From Eubacterium sp. UBA3720 (GTDB lineage: Bacteria; Bacillota; Clostridia; Lachnospirales; Lachnospiraceae): DNA of 15,814 nucleotides. The stretch is from contig DFHP01000150.1 of the NCBI GenBank assembly GCA_002371335.1, positions 1 to 15,814 on the forward strand, in the 5' to 3' direction. Position numbers and translations under genes: made by a program. Below the pieces are notes generated by a model. The model was not told where the DNA came from. It saw nothing but the letters and a program-made list of their open reading frames with translations, and ran no database searches. Below are positions 6,428 through 14,263 of this stretch, in pieces. Each line of letters begins with the position of its first letter. The stretch's first letter is position 1.

Positions 6428-8365
6428 TTAAGAGTCTGCATCCGCCGGGTCCAGCACGTCATATCCGACTCTGTACATTTTTCCGGAAGCTTCCACCAGA
6501 TAGGCCTCCATATGAAGGAGCTTATCTTTTTCATAATATGATTCCAGATCCAGAGCTATGGAATACTGTTGTTTATCGTTGCGCGGCAGATCCAGATAGA
6601 TCGCGTCGCTGTCATCGTCTCCGGACCATATCTTCAGTTGGGTATTGTTTACGACACTGCCGTTTTTCAGCACATTATCAATGATCACGGTTATTCTTTT
6701 TCGGTCGTTAGAGACGGAGAATTCGCTTTTTGCCGTAGGATCCTTGATCTGAGATTCATCCAGATCGGCCAGTTTTGTCATAAAATCAGATTTCCTCTGG
6801 AGATGTGTGGTCTCGCCGCGGACGCCGTATATCTCAGTGTAGGTATCTTCGTCGGAATACAGGTTTGTTCCAAGGCCCAGACGGTCGCCCTCGATATCTA
6901 CGCCAAGAGCGGCAAGCGTCGTCGGAAACATATCCATCGTAGAGTAAAGACGCGCTTTGTCTTCGTCATACTCTTTTTCTGCTGCTCCGTTTATGATCGT
7001 CGTAAATACGCGGCGCTGATAATCGGATGGAACTTCGTCACAGAAATTGGAATCCATCGTCGGATGATCTCCGCAGAGCACTATGGTGGTGTTTTCGTAC
7101 CAGTCCTGCTGCTGGATCCATCTTACCAGCTCTGAAACCTGTTTGCTGGAGCATGCCATAACATTTGCATAAGGCTCATCAAACTCATCTTCACAGTAAG
7201 GACAAAGATATCCGTCTTCAAAATGAGTATCCACAGTCAGCATCGAAAAGTTAAACGGCTGACCGGAATTACCCAGTTCATCAAGTTCATTTCTGGCAAA
7301 ATCCACCAGATGATAGTCCTCGAAGCCCCAGAAAACAGCGTAGTCATGTGCCAGCCATCCCTGCTGCCGGGCGTAGAGAAGATCCTTGATATCGTAACTT
7401 CCGTGAGAACCGAAATAAAGCCTGCGGCCGCCGAAAGTGGCGTCGGAGCCGAGGAGAAACTCATTTTTATATCCCTGATCCTTCAGGATATCGCCAAGTG
7501 TGGTGATCGTCGGGAAAAAAGTGCTCTGTGTATTCATCTGGTTTTCGCCAATAGAGATCTTCAGCGGGAGACCGGAAGTCTGGGCAAAAATTCCGCCCAT
7601 TGTCCATGTCGCTCCGGGAAAACTGATACCGCCGTTCAGAACAGAAGGATCTCCGCTGAAATTCTCGTTTTCTTCGGAAAGCTTCGTCAGTTCGGGAATA
7701 CAGTTGTAATCGAAAGCGCCTCCGTTTTCTCTGTCGCTATAGGTCATTTCCATGGATTCCATGAAGATGTAGACCAGATTGCGCTTCTGGGAGGGAAAGG
7801 TCATTTCGGTCTCTTCCGGGTCAACATATTTTTCCAGTATAAAATCCCCTTCGGAATCACCCAGATAAGCACTCATATCAAGAAATATCCATGCGGAGAT
7901 CAGCGCTGCAAGGAACATGATCACAGAAAGGAGGATCAGTCCCAGAGATATGCAGACGTAAACTACACGCTTTTTGTTTTTCAGGAATAAAAGAAGGATG
8001 ATCGTAAAAAACATCATGATGACGGCGGGGGCAGCACCGTTAAAAATAAAGCCGTGCATCATGGAGTTTTCTGTTCCGTCAAGAGGAGTTGAAAGCTGAT
8101 AAAGCATCTCCTCGAAAGAAAGCGCAGACCATGTGGAGGTCATCCATTTTTCGGAAAAAAGGCAAAGACTGGAGAAGGTCACGGTCAGGACCGTGAGCAC
8201 GGAGAGAATGATGATCAGCACCTTTTTCAGCCCGTCATTGTTCTTATCACTGCCTTCAGCCTCGATGGTCATGTCCGCGTATCCGGCCGTCAGCACCTCG
8301 CCGGGCAGAAAATCGCCTCCGGAAGTGTTTTTTCTTTCTTTATTAAAGAAAAAGGGTAATTTCAT
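6428..8365 (-). CDS. LtaS/MdoB-like membrane phosphoglycerol (or related) transferase, sulfatase fold
   Basis: A 645-residue membrane protein. Hydrophobic segments at about 48-70, 104-128 and 133-163 precede an extracellular alkaline-phosphatase/sulfatase-fold domain starting near NLVYIFMESME at 196. Active-site residues of the LtaS family can be placed: metal ligand E203, nucleophile Thr in TWTMGG (T255, or T253), H381 in DTHFEDG, and D433-H434 in CGDHPTMD. A further ~90-residue domain ends the protein. LtaS uses phosphatidylglycerol to build lipoteichoic acid outside the membrane, and MdoB-type relatives add phosphoglycerol to glycans. Three visible TM helices rather than the five of LtaS, and WTxxG at the nucleophile, lean to the MdoB-like side. 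The ribosome site is weak (GCAGG). It converges on the glycan genes and may decorate their product, which is inference. Confidence 0.88.
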   Translation of the reverse strand: MKLPFFFNKERKNTSGGDFLPGEVLTAGYADMTIEAEGSDKNNDGLKKVLIIILSVLTVLTVTFSSLCLFSEKWMTSTWSALSFEEMLYQLSTPLDGTENSMMHGFIFNGAAPAVIMMFFTIILLLFLKNKKRVVYVCISLGLILLSVIMFLAALISAWIFLDMSAYLGDSEGDFILEKYVDPEETEMTFPSQKRNLVYIFMESMEMTYSDRENGGAFDYNCIPELTKLSEENENFSGDPSVLNGGISFPGATWTMGGIFAQTSGLPLKISIGENQMNTQSTFFPTITTLGDILKDQGYKNEFLLGSDATFGGRRLYFGSHGSYDIKDLLYARQQGWLAHDYAVFWGFEDYHLVDFARNELDELGNSGQPFNFSMLTVDTHFEDGYLCPYCEDEFDEPYANVMACSSKQVSELVRWIQQQDWYENTTIVLCGDHPTMDSNFCDEVPSDYQRRVFTTIINGAAEKEYDEDKARLYSTMDMFPTTLAALGVDIEGDRLGLGTNLYSDEDTYTEIYGVRGETTHLQRKSDFMTKLADLDESQIKDPTAKSEFSVSNDRKRITVIIDNVLKNGSVVNNTQLKIWSGDDDSDAIYLDLPRNDKQQYSIALDLESYYEKDKLLHMEAYLVEASGKMYRVGYDVLDPADADS

Positions 8366-8421
8366 GTTTGGAACCTGCAGTAATTTTTTTTATAAAAAAT
8401 GTAAAAAACGCTAACATTTTT

Positions 8422-8450
8422 ATAATACTGAAAAAAGTATATTAAATCAA
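8422..8450 (-). promoter_or_regulatory. Sigma-A type promoter for the LtaS-like gene
   Basis: On the minus strand TTGATT (8445-8450) and TATTAT (8422-8427) are separated by exactly 17 bp (8428-8444) in an AT-rich tract. It lies about 55 bp before the LtaS-like start codon at 8365. This is a match to the -35/-10 consensus read by eye. Confidence 0.6.
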
Positions 8451-8543
8451 TGAAAAAATATCATTCTTTGCTGCTTTCCTTTTTGCGGGGTGAGCATCCC
8501 CCGAAGGGATTGATATGAAAAAAGTGACGGATCGATCCTTCGG

Positions 8544-8704
8544 CTCAGATGGGGAGGCCCCCGCCTCTGTAGGCGGTGGTTATAATAAATTTAACTCAGT
8601 GGCGGGTGACAATCCCTGACTGAGTTAAAGCCTCCGGCAGATCGCAGATGAAGATGCACAAGTGCGTCGCGCAACTCGGGCGCGATCAGAGATCGCGATT
8701 GAAC
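8544..8704 (+). repeat. Structured intergenic repeat, family 2, copy 2
   Basis: This is a second copy of the element at 3943-4104, in the same orientation. Clear pairings are CCGCCT (8561-8566) with AGGCGG (8571-8576) around a CTGT loop, TTTAACTCAGT (8590-8600) with ACTGAGTTAAA (8619-8629), and CGCGATC (8681-8687) with GATCGCG (8691-8697). It lies in the 504 bp divergent gap between the LtaS-like gene and glnS, upstream of the likely glnS promoter. Outside it, 8471-8535 is GC-richer with small dyads such as GGATCGATCC, and I see no gene there. Confidence 0.75.
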
Positions 8705-8753
8705 ATATGGAAATTGACGGAAAACCCTTATGGGAGAGATCACGGCATAAATT

Positions 8754-8782
8754 TTGGCTATTAAAAGAGCCTTCTTTATGTT
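8754..8782 (+). promoter_or_regulatory. Possible glnS promoter
   Basis: TTGGCT (8754-8759) and TATGTT (8777-8782) are 17 bp apart and lie about 90 bp before the glnS start codon. Both hexamers are imperfect. A small dyad, CAGGC (8827-8831) with GCCTG (8840-8844), lies in the leader before the AGGAAGGG ribosome site. I saw no T-box specifier structure. Confidence 0.4.
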
Positions 8783-8869
8783 ATCATATTAACGATACCG
8801 TGTAGAATTTATGCGGTTTTTGCAAACAGGCGTGATTCGGCCTGAATAATTAACAGGAAGGGTTTTTTT

Positions 8870-10534
8870 ATGGAAAAAGAAGTGATTTCCAGAAATTTTA
8901 TCGAGCAGATCATAGATAAGGATCTGGCAGAGGGCAAATATGAAAAGATCTGTACCAGATTTCCGCCGGAGCCTAACGGTTATCTGCATATAGGACACGC
9001 AAAATCCATTCTTTTAAACTATGGTCTGGCGCAGGAATACAACGGCCAGTTTAATCTTCGTTTTGACGATACAAATCCCACGAAAGAAAAAATGGAGTTT
9101 GTGGAGTCCATTCAGAAAGACATCGAATGGCTCGGCGCCGACTGGAAGGATCACCTCTATTTTGCTTCCGATTATTTTCCGCAGATGTATGAGGCGGCAG
9201 TCTCTCTGATAAAAAAAGGCAAAGCGTTTGTCTGCGATCTTTCCGCCGAGGAGATCCGTGAATACAGGGGAACGCTGAAAGAGCCGGGAAAAAACAGCCC
9301 CTACAGAGACAGAAGCATAGAGGAGAATCTGGAACTCTTTGAACGAATGAAGAATGGCGAGTTCGAAGACGGATCGAAAGTTCTCCGCGCGAAGATCGAC
9401 ATGTCATCTCCGAATATCAATATGAGGGATCCTGTCATCTATCGTATCGCGCATATGTCTCACCAGAGGACCGGAGATAAATGGTGCATTTATCCCATGT
9501 ATGATTTCGCTCATCCTATTGAAGACGCGATCGAGGGAGTGACCCATTCCATCTGTACGCTGGAGTTTGAAGACCACCGGCCGCTGTATGACTGGGTCGT
9601 AAATGAAGTGGGTTATGAGCATCCGCCAAAACAGATAGAATTCGCAAAGCTTTACCTGACAAACGTAGTAACAGGAAAGAGATATATTAAAAAGCTCGTG
9701 GAGGAAGGAACAGTGGACGGCTGGGATGATCCGAGGCTTGTATCCATCGCTGCTCTGAAGAGAAGAGGCTTCACACCGGATTCCCTGAAAAAGTTTGTTG
9801 AGACGGTAGGCGTGGCGAAAGCAAACAGTTCAGTGGATTATGCGCAGCTGGAGTTCTGCATCCGCGATGACCTGAAAATGAAGGACGCCCGTATGATGGC
9901 TGTTCTGGATCCGGTAAAACTGATCATTGACAACTATCCGGATGACAAGATCGAGTATGTGGAAGTTCCGAACAACAAAGATAACGAAGAGCTCGGCACC
10001 AGAATGGTTCCCTTCGGAAAAGAATTATATATAGAGCGGGAAGACTTTATGGAGATCCCGCCCAGAAAATATTTCCGTATGTTCCCGGGCAATGAAGTAC
10101 GTCTGATGAACGCTTATTTTGTAAAATGTACAGGTTTCGAAAAAGACGAAAACGGAAACATTACTGAGATCCACTGCACATACGATCCGGAGAGCAAAGG
10201 CGGAAACAGTCCCGACGGCCGTAAGGTAAAAGGAACGATCCACTGGGTCGCAGCAAAGACAGCGTTCCGGGGCGAGGTAAGACTTTACGAAAACCTCATC
10301 GACGAGGAAAAGGGTGTTTACAACGAGGACGGCACGATGAATATCAACCCGAATTCTCTGACAGTCCTGACCGGCTGCTACATGGAGCCTGCGCTCGGAG
10401 AGGCAAAGGCATATGACAGCTTCCAGTTCGTAAGAAACGGATTCTTCTGTGCGGACGCGAAGCTCTCCAGTCCCGGCGCTCCGGTCTTCGGCCGCATCGT
10501 CTCCCTCAAAAGCTCCTTCAAAATGCCCAAATGA
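8870..10534 (+). CDS. glnS: Glutaminyl-tRNA synthetase
   Basis: A 554-residue class I aminoacyl-tRNA synthetase that charges tRNA-Gln with glutamine. The HIGH motif is PNGYLHIGHAKSI with H40-I41-G42-H43. The GlnRS signature LRFDDTNPTKE follows, with DWVVNEVGYE and GWDDPRL further on. The KMSKS loop is degenerate: where the E. coli enzyme has VMSKRKL this protein has VTGKRYI (residues 267-273), keeping the lysine K270. The C-terminal half from about 340 is the two-barrel anticodon-binding domain. Length equals that of the E. coli enzyme. The RBS AGGAAGGG precedes the ATG. Many Gram-positives lack GlnRS and use Glu-tRNA amidotransferase, but Clostridia with GlnRS are known. The stop codon is immediately followed by a tandem repeat. 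Product assignment is secure. Confidence 0.97.
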   Translation: MEKEVISRNFIEQIIDKDLAEGKYEKICTRFPPEPNGYLHIGHAKSILLNYGLAQEYNGQFNLRFDDTNPTKEKMEFVESIQKDIEWLGADWKDHLYFASDYFPQMYEAAVSLIKKGKAFVCDLSAEEIREYRGTLKEPGKNSPYRDRSIEENLELFERMKNGEFEDGSKVLRAKIDMSSPNINMRDPVIYRIAHMSHQRTGDKWCIYPMYDFAHPIEDAIEGVTHSICTLEFEDHRPLYDWVVNEVGYEHPPKQIEFAKLYLTNVVTGKRYIKKLVEEGTVDGWDDPRLVSIAALKRRGFTPDSLKKFVETVGVAKANSSVDYAQLEFCIRDDLKMKDARMMAVLDPVKLIIDNYPDDKIEYVEVPNNKDNEELGTRMVPFGKELYIEREDFMEIPPRKYFRMFPGNEVRLMNAYFVKCTGFEKDENGNITEIHCTYDPESKGGNSPDGRKVKGTIHWVAAKTAFRGEVRLYENLIDEEKGVYNEDGTMNINPNSLTVLTGCYMEPALGEAKAYDSFQFVRNGFFCADAKLSSPGAPVFGRIVSLKSSFKMPK

Positions 10535-10619
10535 AACCGGGGACGGAGACAGGTTCCGCTTTATGAAACCGGGGACGGAGACAGGTTCCGCTTTATGAAA
10601 CCGGAGACGGAGATTAGCC
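10532..10619 (+). repeat. 32 bp tandem repeat starting at the glnS stop codon (family 4)
   Basis: The unit TGAAACCGGGGACGGAGA, then CAGGTTCCGCTTTA, occurs at 10532 and 10564 with full identity and partly from 10596, giving about 2.7 units of 32 bp. The first TGA is the glnS stop codon. Within each unit AACC pairs with GGTT around GGGGACGGAGACA, so each can form a small hairpin. The core ACCGGGGACGGAGA recurs at 15352 and 15397 at the end of sufD. Similar GGGGACGG-type repeats are known near REP-associated transposases; none is present here. Confidence 0.85.
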
Positions 10620-10660
10620 CCCGCTGAGACGAAATTGTCATAACCCGCCGATTAAGAAGA

Positions 10661-10730
10661 GTGGGTTCTCACACTGATTTCAAGTCTCGCCCGCGAGACC
10701 CGGCGCGCGATTCGGGTCAGCTTCAGCTCA
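10661..10730 (-). repeat. Dispersed repeat, family 3, inverted copy
   Basis: Read on the minus strand, this segment gives AGCTGACCCGAATCGCGCGC, then GGTCTCGCGGGCGAGACTTG and AAATCAGTGTGAGAAC. That parallels 6178-6235 (AGCTGATCCGGATCCCGCGC ... GAGACTTGAACTCAGTG). The GTCTCGC...GCGAGAC core is itself a dyad. It belongs to the 492 bp gap between glnS and the convergent glycosyltransferase; no gene is visible in that gap. Confidence 0.55.
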
Positions 10731-10794
10731 TATCTTCCGAACTGAATCCCTGCGTATCCTCGCGGAGCAGGCAAACAAACCGCAGAACGAAATA

Positions 10795-10838
10795 CAAGCC
10801 GCTCCATCGATGTAATAAATCATCGATGGGGCGGCTTG
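10795..10838. other. Strong 18 bp stem hairpin
   Basis: CAAGCCGCTCCATCGATG (10795-10812) and CATCGATGGGGCGGCTTG (10821-10838) are inverted copies with a single G-T-type mismatch around the 8-base loop TAATAAAT. There is no T-run after it on either strand, so it is not a classical intrinsic terminator, though it could stop exonucleases downstream of glnS. Confidence 0.7.
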
Positions 10839-10907
10839 TGCATTCCCTGCATTCCCCGGAGGGGTCATGTTATAGGAAATGATCGTAATTTTTGCAGGAC
10901 ATGAACA

Positions 10908-11024
10908 AAGTCCGCAGGCGGCCGGCAGCACTCCGGCTCCCCGGCCTTGAGGGGAGCGAACCGGACTTCAGCTGAATCCGGACTCATCATCCCGGGACCT
11001 GAATGGGTATACAGATAACCCGGG
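10908..11024 (-). terminator. Stem-loop cluster after the minus-strand glycosyltransferase, possible terminator
   Basis: GCTCCCC (10936-10942) pairs with GGGGAGC (10951-10957) around an 8-base loop. Both are enclosed by AAGTCCG (10908-10914) and CGGACTT (10962-10968). Nearer the gene, CCCGGG occurs at 10991-10996 and 11019-11024. On the minus strand the enclosing stem is followed only by a weak TTTGTT, so termination is plausible but unproven. Some of this may be another repeat. Confidence 0.4.
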
Positions 11025-11026
11025 AG

Positions 11027-11740
11027 CTACATGGTCTTTTTGAACTTTCGGAAATCTCCGAAGGTCTTAAAGCCGATCCTGGTCAGTGACAGGAGATTGA
11101 TCGAGCTTTTGCCCTGTTCTCTTGCGAGAAACGGTATTTTCCGGAAACAGATATTTTCATGATATTTTGCGAAAAAAGCGGTCAGTAAAACATTTGGAAG
11201 AATATAGTCTGCAGGGATCTCCGGCAGATATTTTTCCAGAAGGGACGCTTTCATCAGACGGAAAGGCGCGTTTGCATCCGGAACAGACACATTAAAGTTT
11301 ACGATCAGCGACATACGAAGAACATCCTCGGCAAATTTGCGAAAGGCGCCGTCCCCCCTGCAGGGGCGGCTTCCGATGACAGCGTCATATTTGACACGCC
11401 GCCGCCAGAACTCGGGAAACTCACTGACGGGAACCTGTCTGTCCGCATCCGTCTGAAAAACATAATCCGCATTATGCTCGACCGCGTAGCGGTATCCGGC
11501 CAGAACAGCAGAACCGTGGCCTCCGTTGACCTTGTTCAGTACGTGAAGTAAAGGTCTGTCGGCCATCAGATCGTCCAGAAGGGAGACGGTTTCGTCCGTA
11601 CTGCCGTCGTTTACGATCAATAGTCTGGACATTCCGTTGCCGTGATGATCCCGCACGACGGAATACCATTCCTCGACGGTCTGCGTTATATTTTCAGCTT
11701 CATTGTAAACCGGAATAACGATATATAAAGATTCATTCAT
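11027..11740 (-). CDS. Family 2 glycosyltransferase (dolichol-phosphate-mannose-synthase-like), soluble
   Basis: A protein of 237 residues from the chosen start, beginning MNESLYIVIPVYNEAEN. GT-A hallmarks are the nucleotide-binding IPVYNEAEN, the acidic loop IVNDGSTDET, NGGHGSAVLAGYRYA, and the metal motif QTDADRQVP (DAD). It lacks the C-terminal membrane segments of the GtrB-like enzyme encoded at 5147, although the basic tail FKTFGDFRKFKKTM may touch the membrane. The start at 11740 is preferred because a GGAGG ribosome site ends 12 bases upstream and the family fold begins at once. A longer form from 11776 (12 extra residues) would read through that site. It lies alone on its strand between glnS and the divergent suf operon, so its substrate and partners are not indicated. 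Confidence 0.88.
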   Translation of the reverse strand: MNESLYIVIPVYNEAENITQTVEEWYSVVRDHHGNGMSRLLIVNDGSTDETVSLLDDLMADRPLLHVLNKVNGGHGSAVLAGYRYAVEHNADYVFQTDADRQVPVSEFPEFWRRRVKYDAVIGSRPCRGDGAFRKFAEDVLRMSLIVNFNVSVPDANAPFRLMKASLLEKYLPEIPADYILPNVLLTAFFAKYHENICFRKIPFLAREQGKSSINLLSLTRIGFKTFGDFRKFKKTM

Positions 11741-11829
11741 CTGTAATAAACACCTCCAGTAAGAGAGTATGATCATGACTGAGTTTACGACCCGGATCGG
11801 GAAGTTTCAGCGATCAGTATGTATACCTC

Positions 11830-11858
11830 ATTTTATAGACAATGCTCTCTGCTTTCAA
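11830..11858 (-). promoter_or_regulatory. Promoter candidate for the minus-strand glycosyltransferase
   Basis: On the minus strand TTGAAA (11853-11858) and TAAAAT (11830-11835) are 17 bp apart. They lie about 90 bp before the start codon at 11740. The match is read by eye. Confidence 0.5.
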
Positions 11859-11904
11859 GAAAAAATTGTATCTGAAATAAACCAAAGTAAATTACTGGGA
11901 ATTC

Positions 11905-11933
11905 TTGCATTCCCTGCCGTACTGGTATATAAT
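11905..11933 (+). promoter_or_regulatory. suf operon promoter
   Basis: TTGCAT (11905-11910) and a perfect TATAAT (11928-11933) are separated by exactly 17 bp. This is the best promoter match in the window. It lies about 145 bp before sufC and runs divergently from the glycosyltransferase promoter. Confidence 0.7.
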
Positions 11934-12076
11934 GATGAAACGTTAAAAATCAGAGTGATTTACTCGGGTTTATCCCGATGCGTTGATAAACAGCAAAAGC
12001 GATCCGCCTTCCGATGGCAGTATTTGTCCGCGGAGGCCGTGAGCGCTCATTTTTTTAATACTTTATGGAGGTTGTG
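11934..12076 (+). promoter_or_regulatory. suf leader with stem-loops and a T-run
   Basis: Between the promoter and sufC are TCGGG (11964-11968) pairing with CCCGA (11974-11978), and GCCTTCCG near 12006 pairing with CGGAGGC near 12031-12037. The palindrome TGAGCGCTCA (12040-12049) is followed directly by seven or more T. This could be an Rrf2/IscR-type operator or an attenuator; neither is shown. A 102-codon frame crossing 11769-12077 covers the promoter and overlaps the sufC ribosome site, and is not judged a gene. Confidence 0.35.
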
Positions 12077-12820
12077 ATGGCAAAGGAGTTATTAAATGTA
12101 GAAAAACTGGATGTCCGGGTGGAGGAAAAGGATATTCTCCGGGGACTCAGCCTGAAGGTGAACAGAGGTGAGACACACGTGATCATGGGACCTAACGGCG
12201 CGGGAAAATCCACATTCGGCAACGCGCTGATGGGTAATCCTCAGTACGAGGTCACCGGGGGAAAGGTCGAATTTGATGGCAGCGATCTTCTGGAGCTGCC
12301 GGTCAACGAGCGCGCAAAAGCGGGCATCTTCATGTCCTTCCAGAATCCTTTGGAGGTTCCCGGCATTTCACTTTCGAATTTCATCAGAAACGCTTTGGAG
12401 CAGAGAACGGGAAAGAGGATCAGGCTCTGGGATTTCCGAAAGGAAATGAAGAAAGCCCTGAAAGTGCTGCACATGGATCAGTCTTACGCCGACCGTGATC
12501 TGAACGTGGGCTTCTCCGGCGGCGAAAAGAAAAAAGCAGAGATCCTGCAGCTCCTGATGCTGAAACCATCGCTGGCGATCCTGGACGAAACAGATTCAGG
12601 TCTGGATGTCGACGCCGTAAGGACGGTCTCCAGAGGTATTGAGGAATATCAGAAAGATAAAGATTCCGCGCTGATCATCATCACGCACAACGCCGCTATT
12701 TTGTCCTCGCTTCACGTCGATGCGACACATATCCTGATAGACGGAAAGATCGTGGAGTCCGACGGCGCATCTCTGGTCGACGAGATCAATGAGAACGGTT
12801 TTGCAAAATATGAAAAGTAA
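12077..12820 (+). CDS. sufC: SufC, Fe-S cluster assembly ATPase
   Basis: A 247-residue ABC-type ATPase that binds the SufB-SufD scaffold in the cytoplasm and drives its conformational change during iron-sulfur assembly. Walker A is GPNGAGKST (38-46), the ABC signature is FSGGEKKK (146-153), and Walker B is LAILDETDSGLD with D170 and E171. The DETDSGLD wording is typical of SufC. It has no membrane domain, as expected. The start at 12077 (MAKELL) is chosen because GGAGG at 12067-12071 sits 5 bases before it. An in-frame ATG at 12065 would put that site inside the gene. It is first in sufC-sufB-sufD-sufS, with 15 bp to sufB. Confidence 0.97.
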   Translation: MAKELLNVEKLDVRVEEKDILRGLSLKVNRGETHVIMGPNGAGKSTFGNALMGNPQYEVTGGKVEFDGSDLLELPVNERAKAGIFMSFQNPLEVPGISLSNFIRNALEQRTGKRIRLWDFRKEMKKALKVLHMDQSYADRDLNVGFSGGEKKKAEILQLLMLKPSLAILDETDSGLDVDAVRTVSRGIEEYQKDKDSALIIITHNAAILSSLHVDATHILIDGKIVESDGASLVDEINENGFAKYEK

Positions 12821-12835
12821 GAAGGGAGTTTGTCG

Positions 12836-14245
12836 ATGAGCAAAGAAAAAACCTACGTTGAAGATATCGACAGGTCCATGTACGATTTCCGATATGAGGA
12901 AAAAGATGCTTACAGGATCGAAGAGGGACTGACCCCGGATATTGTAAAAAAGCTTTCCGAGGAAAAAAACGATCCTGAGTGGATGCGCGACTTCCGCCTG
13001 AAATCGCTGGAGATATATAACAGAAAAGAGGTTCCCCAGTGGGGACCGTCTATCGACGGACTGAACATGGATAACATCGTCACCTATGTCCGTCCTAATA
13101 CAAAAATGCACGCTGACTGGGACGAGGTGCCCCAGGATATCAAAGATACTTTCGAGCGTCTGGGAATTCCTCAGGCGGAGAGAAGTTCACTGGCCGGCGT
13201 CGGAGCGCAATATGATTCCGAGCTGGTATATCACAATGTCAAAGAAGAGGTTGCAGCCTCCGGCGTCATATATTCAGACCTGGAGAGCGCAATGCATGGC
13301 GAGTACGCGGAAATGATCAGGGATCATTTCATGCATCTTGTACCGCCGACGGATCATAAATTCGCCGCGCTTCACGGAGCAGTATGGTCAGGCGGTTCTT
13401 TTGTCTATGTGCCGCCGGGAGTTTCCGTTGAGATTCCGCTGCAGTCCTATTTCCGGCTGAACGCGCCGGGCGCGGGACAGTTCGAGCACACGCTGATCAT
13501 CGTGGACGAAGGAGCGGATCTGCATTTTATCGAGGGATGTTCCGCGCCGAAATACAACATCGCGAATCTGCATGCGGGATGCGTCGAGCTTTTTGTAGGG
13601 AAAAACGCGAGACTTCGTTATTCAACGATCGAGAACTGGTCAAAAAACATGTACAATCTGAACACCAAGCGCGCCATTGTGGAGGAAGGCGGAAAGGTCG
13701 AGTGGATCTCCGGCTCTTTTGGATCCCACACATCCTATCTGTATCCGATGAGCGTTCTGAACGGAAAAGGCGCCAGAGCGGAATTCACGGGAGTTACTTT
13801 TGCCGGCGCGGGACAGGATCTCGATACCGGATGCAAGATGGTACATAACGCTCCGGATACGTCTTCCTATGTGAATACGCGGTCCATCTCCAAAAGCGGA
13901 GGTACAAGCACCTTCAGAAGTTCTGTCGTGATCAGCAAAAATGCCGAGAACAGTAAATCTTCGGTTTCATGCGAGTCGCTGATGCTGGATTCCATTTCCA
14001 GATCGGACACGATACCGGCGATGGACATCCGCACGCAGAAGGCGGATGTCGGACATGAGGCAAAAATCGGAAGGATCAGCGATGACGCGGTATTCTATCT
14101 GATGAGCAGAGGTATTTCAGAGGAAGAGGCAAAGGCGCTGATCGTCAGCGGTTTTGCGGAAAATGTTTCCAAAGAGCTTCCGCTGGAGTACGCCGTTGAG
14201 ATGAATAATCTGATCCGTCTGGAAATGAAGGGTTCGATAGGCTGA
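12836..14245 (+). CDS. sufB: SufB, Fe-S cluster scaffold protein
   Basis: A 469-residue scaffold subunit of the SufBC2D complex, on which sulfur and iron are assembled. The beta-helix core carries SufB signatures: YDSELVYHNVKEE, SGGSFVYVPPGV, EGCSAPKYN with LHAGCVE, and near the end SCESLMLDSISRSDTIP, with conserved C379, the probable counterpart of the functional E. coli SufB cysteine. The tail HEAKIGRISDDAVFYLMSRG is the usual SufB/SufD C-terminal helix region. The start at ATG 12836 is preferred because AAGGGAG (12822-12828) lies 7 bases upstream; a TTG at 12830 would be too close to it. It lies 15 bp after sufC and 18 bp before sufD, consistent with one transcript. Confidence 0.97.
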   Translation: MSKEKTYVEDIDRSMYDFRYEEKDAYRIEEGLTPDIVKKLSEEKNDPEWMRDFRLKSLEIYNRKEVPQWGPSIDGLNMDNIVTYVRPNTKMHADWDEVPQDIKDTFERLGIPQAERSSLAGVGAQYDSELVYHNVKEEVAASGVIYSDLESAMHGEYAEMIRDHFMHLVPPTDHKFAALHGAVWSGGSFVYVPPGVSVEIPLQSYFRLNAPGAGQFEHTLIIVDEGADLHFIEGCSAPKYNIANLHAGCVELFVGKNARLRYSTIENWSKNMYNLNTKRAIVEEGGKVEWISGSFGSHTSYLYPMSVLNGKGARAEFTGVTFAGAGQDLDTGCKMVHNAPDTSSYVNTRSISKSGGTSTFRSSVVISKNAENSKSSVSCESLMLDSISRSDTIPAMDIRTQKADVGHEAKIGRISDDAVFYLMSRGISEEEAKALIVSGFAENVSKELPLEYAVEMNNLIRLEMKGSIG

Positions 14246-14263
14246 TCGGGAAGGAGTTAAGGA

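Noticed and set aside
7223..7990. 255-codon plus-strand frame opposite the LtaS-like gene
   Set aside because: It is antisense to the catalytic region of a clear LtaS/MdoB-like protein; no domain is recognisable.
8705..8869. T-box riboswitch upstream of glnS
   Set aside because: No recognisable T-box sequence, specifier loop or terminator/antiterminator pair is visible in the short leader.
11027..11776. Longer start at 11776 for the minus-strand glycosyltransferase
   Set aside because: The extra 12 residues (ILSYWRCLLQ) would be translated through the GGAGG ribosome site, and homologous sequence begins at MNESLYIVIP.
11769..12077. 102-codon plus-strand frame before sufC
   Set aside because: It contains the suf promoter and leader, overlaps the sufC ribosome site, has no clear ribosome site of its own, and resembles no known family.
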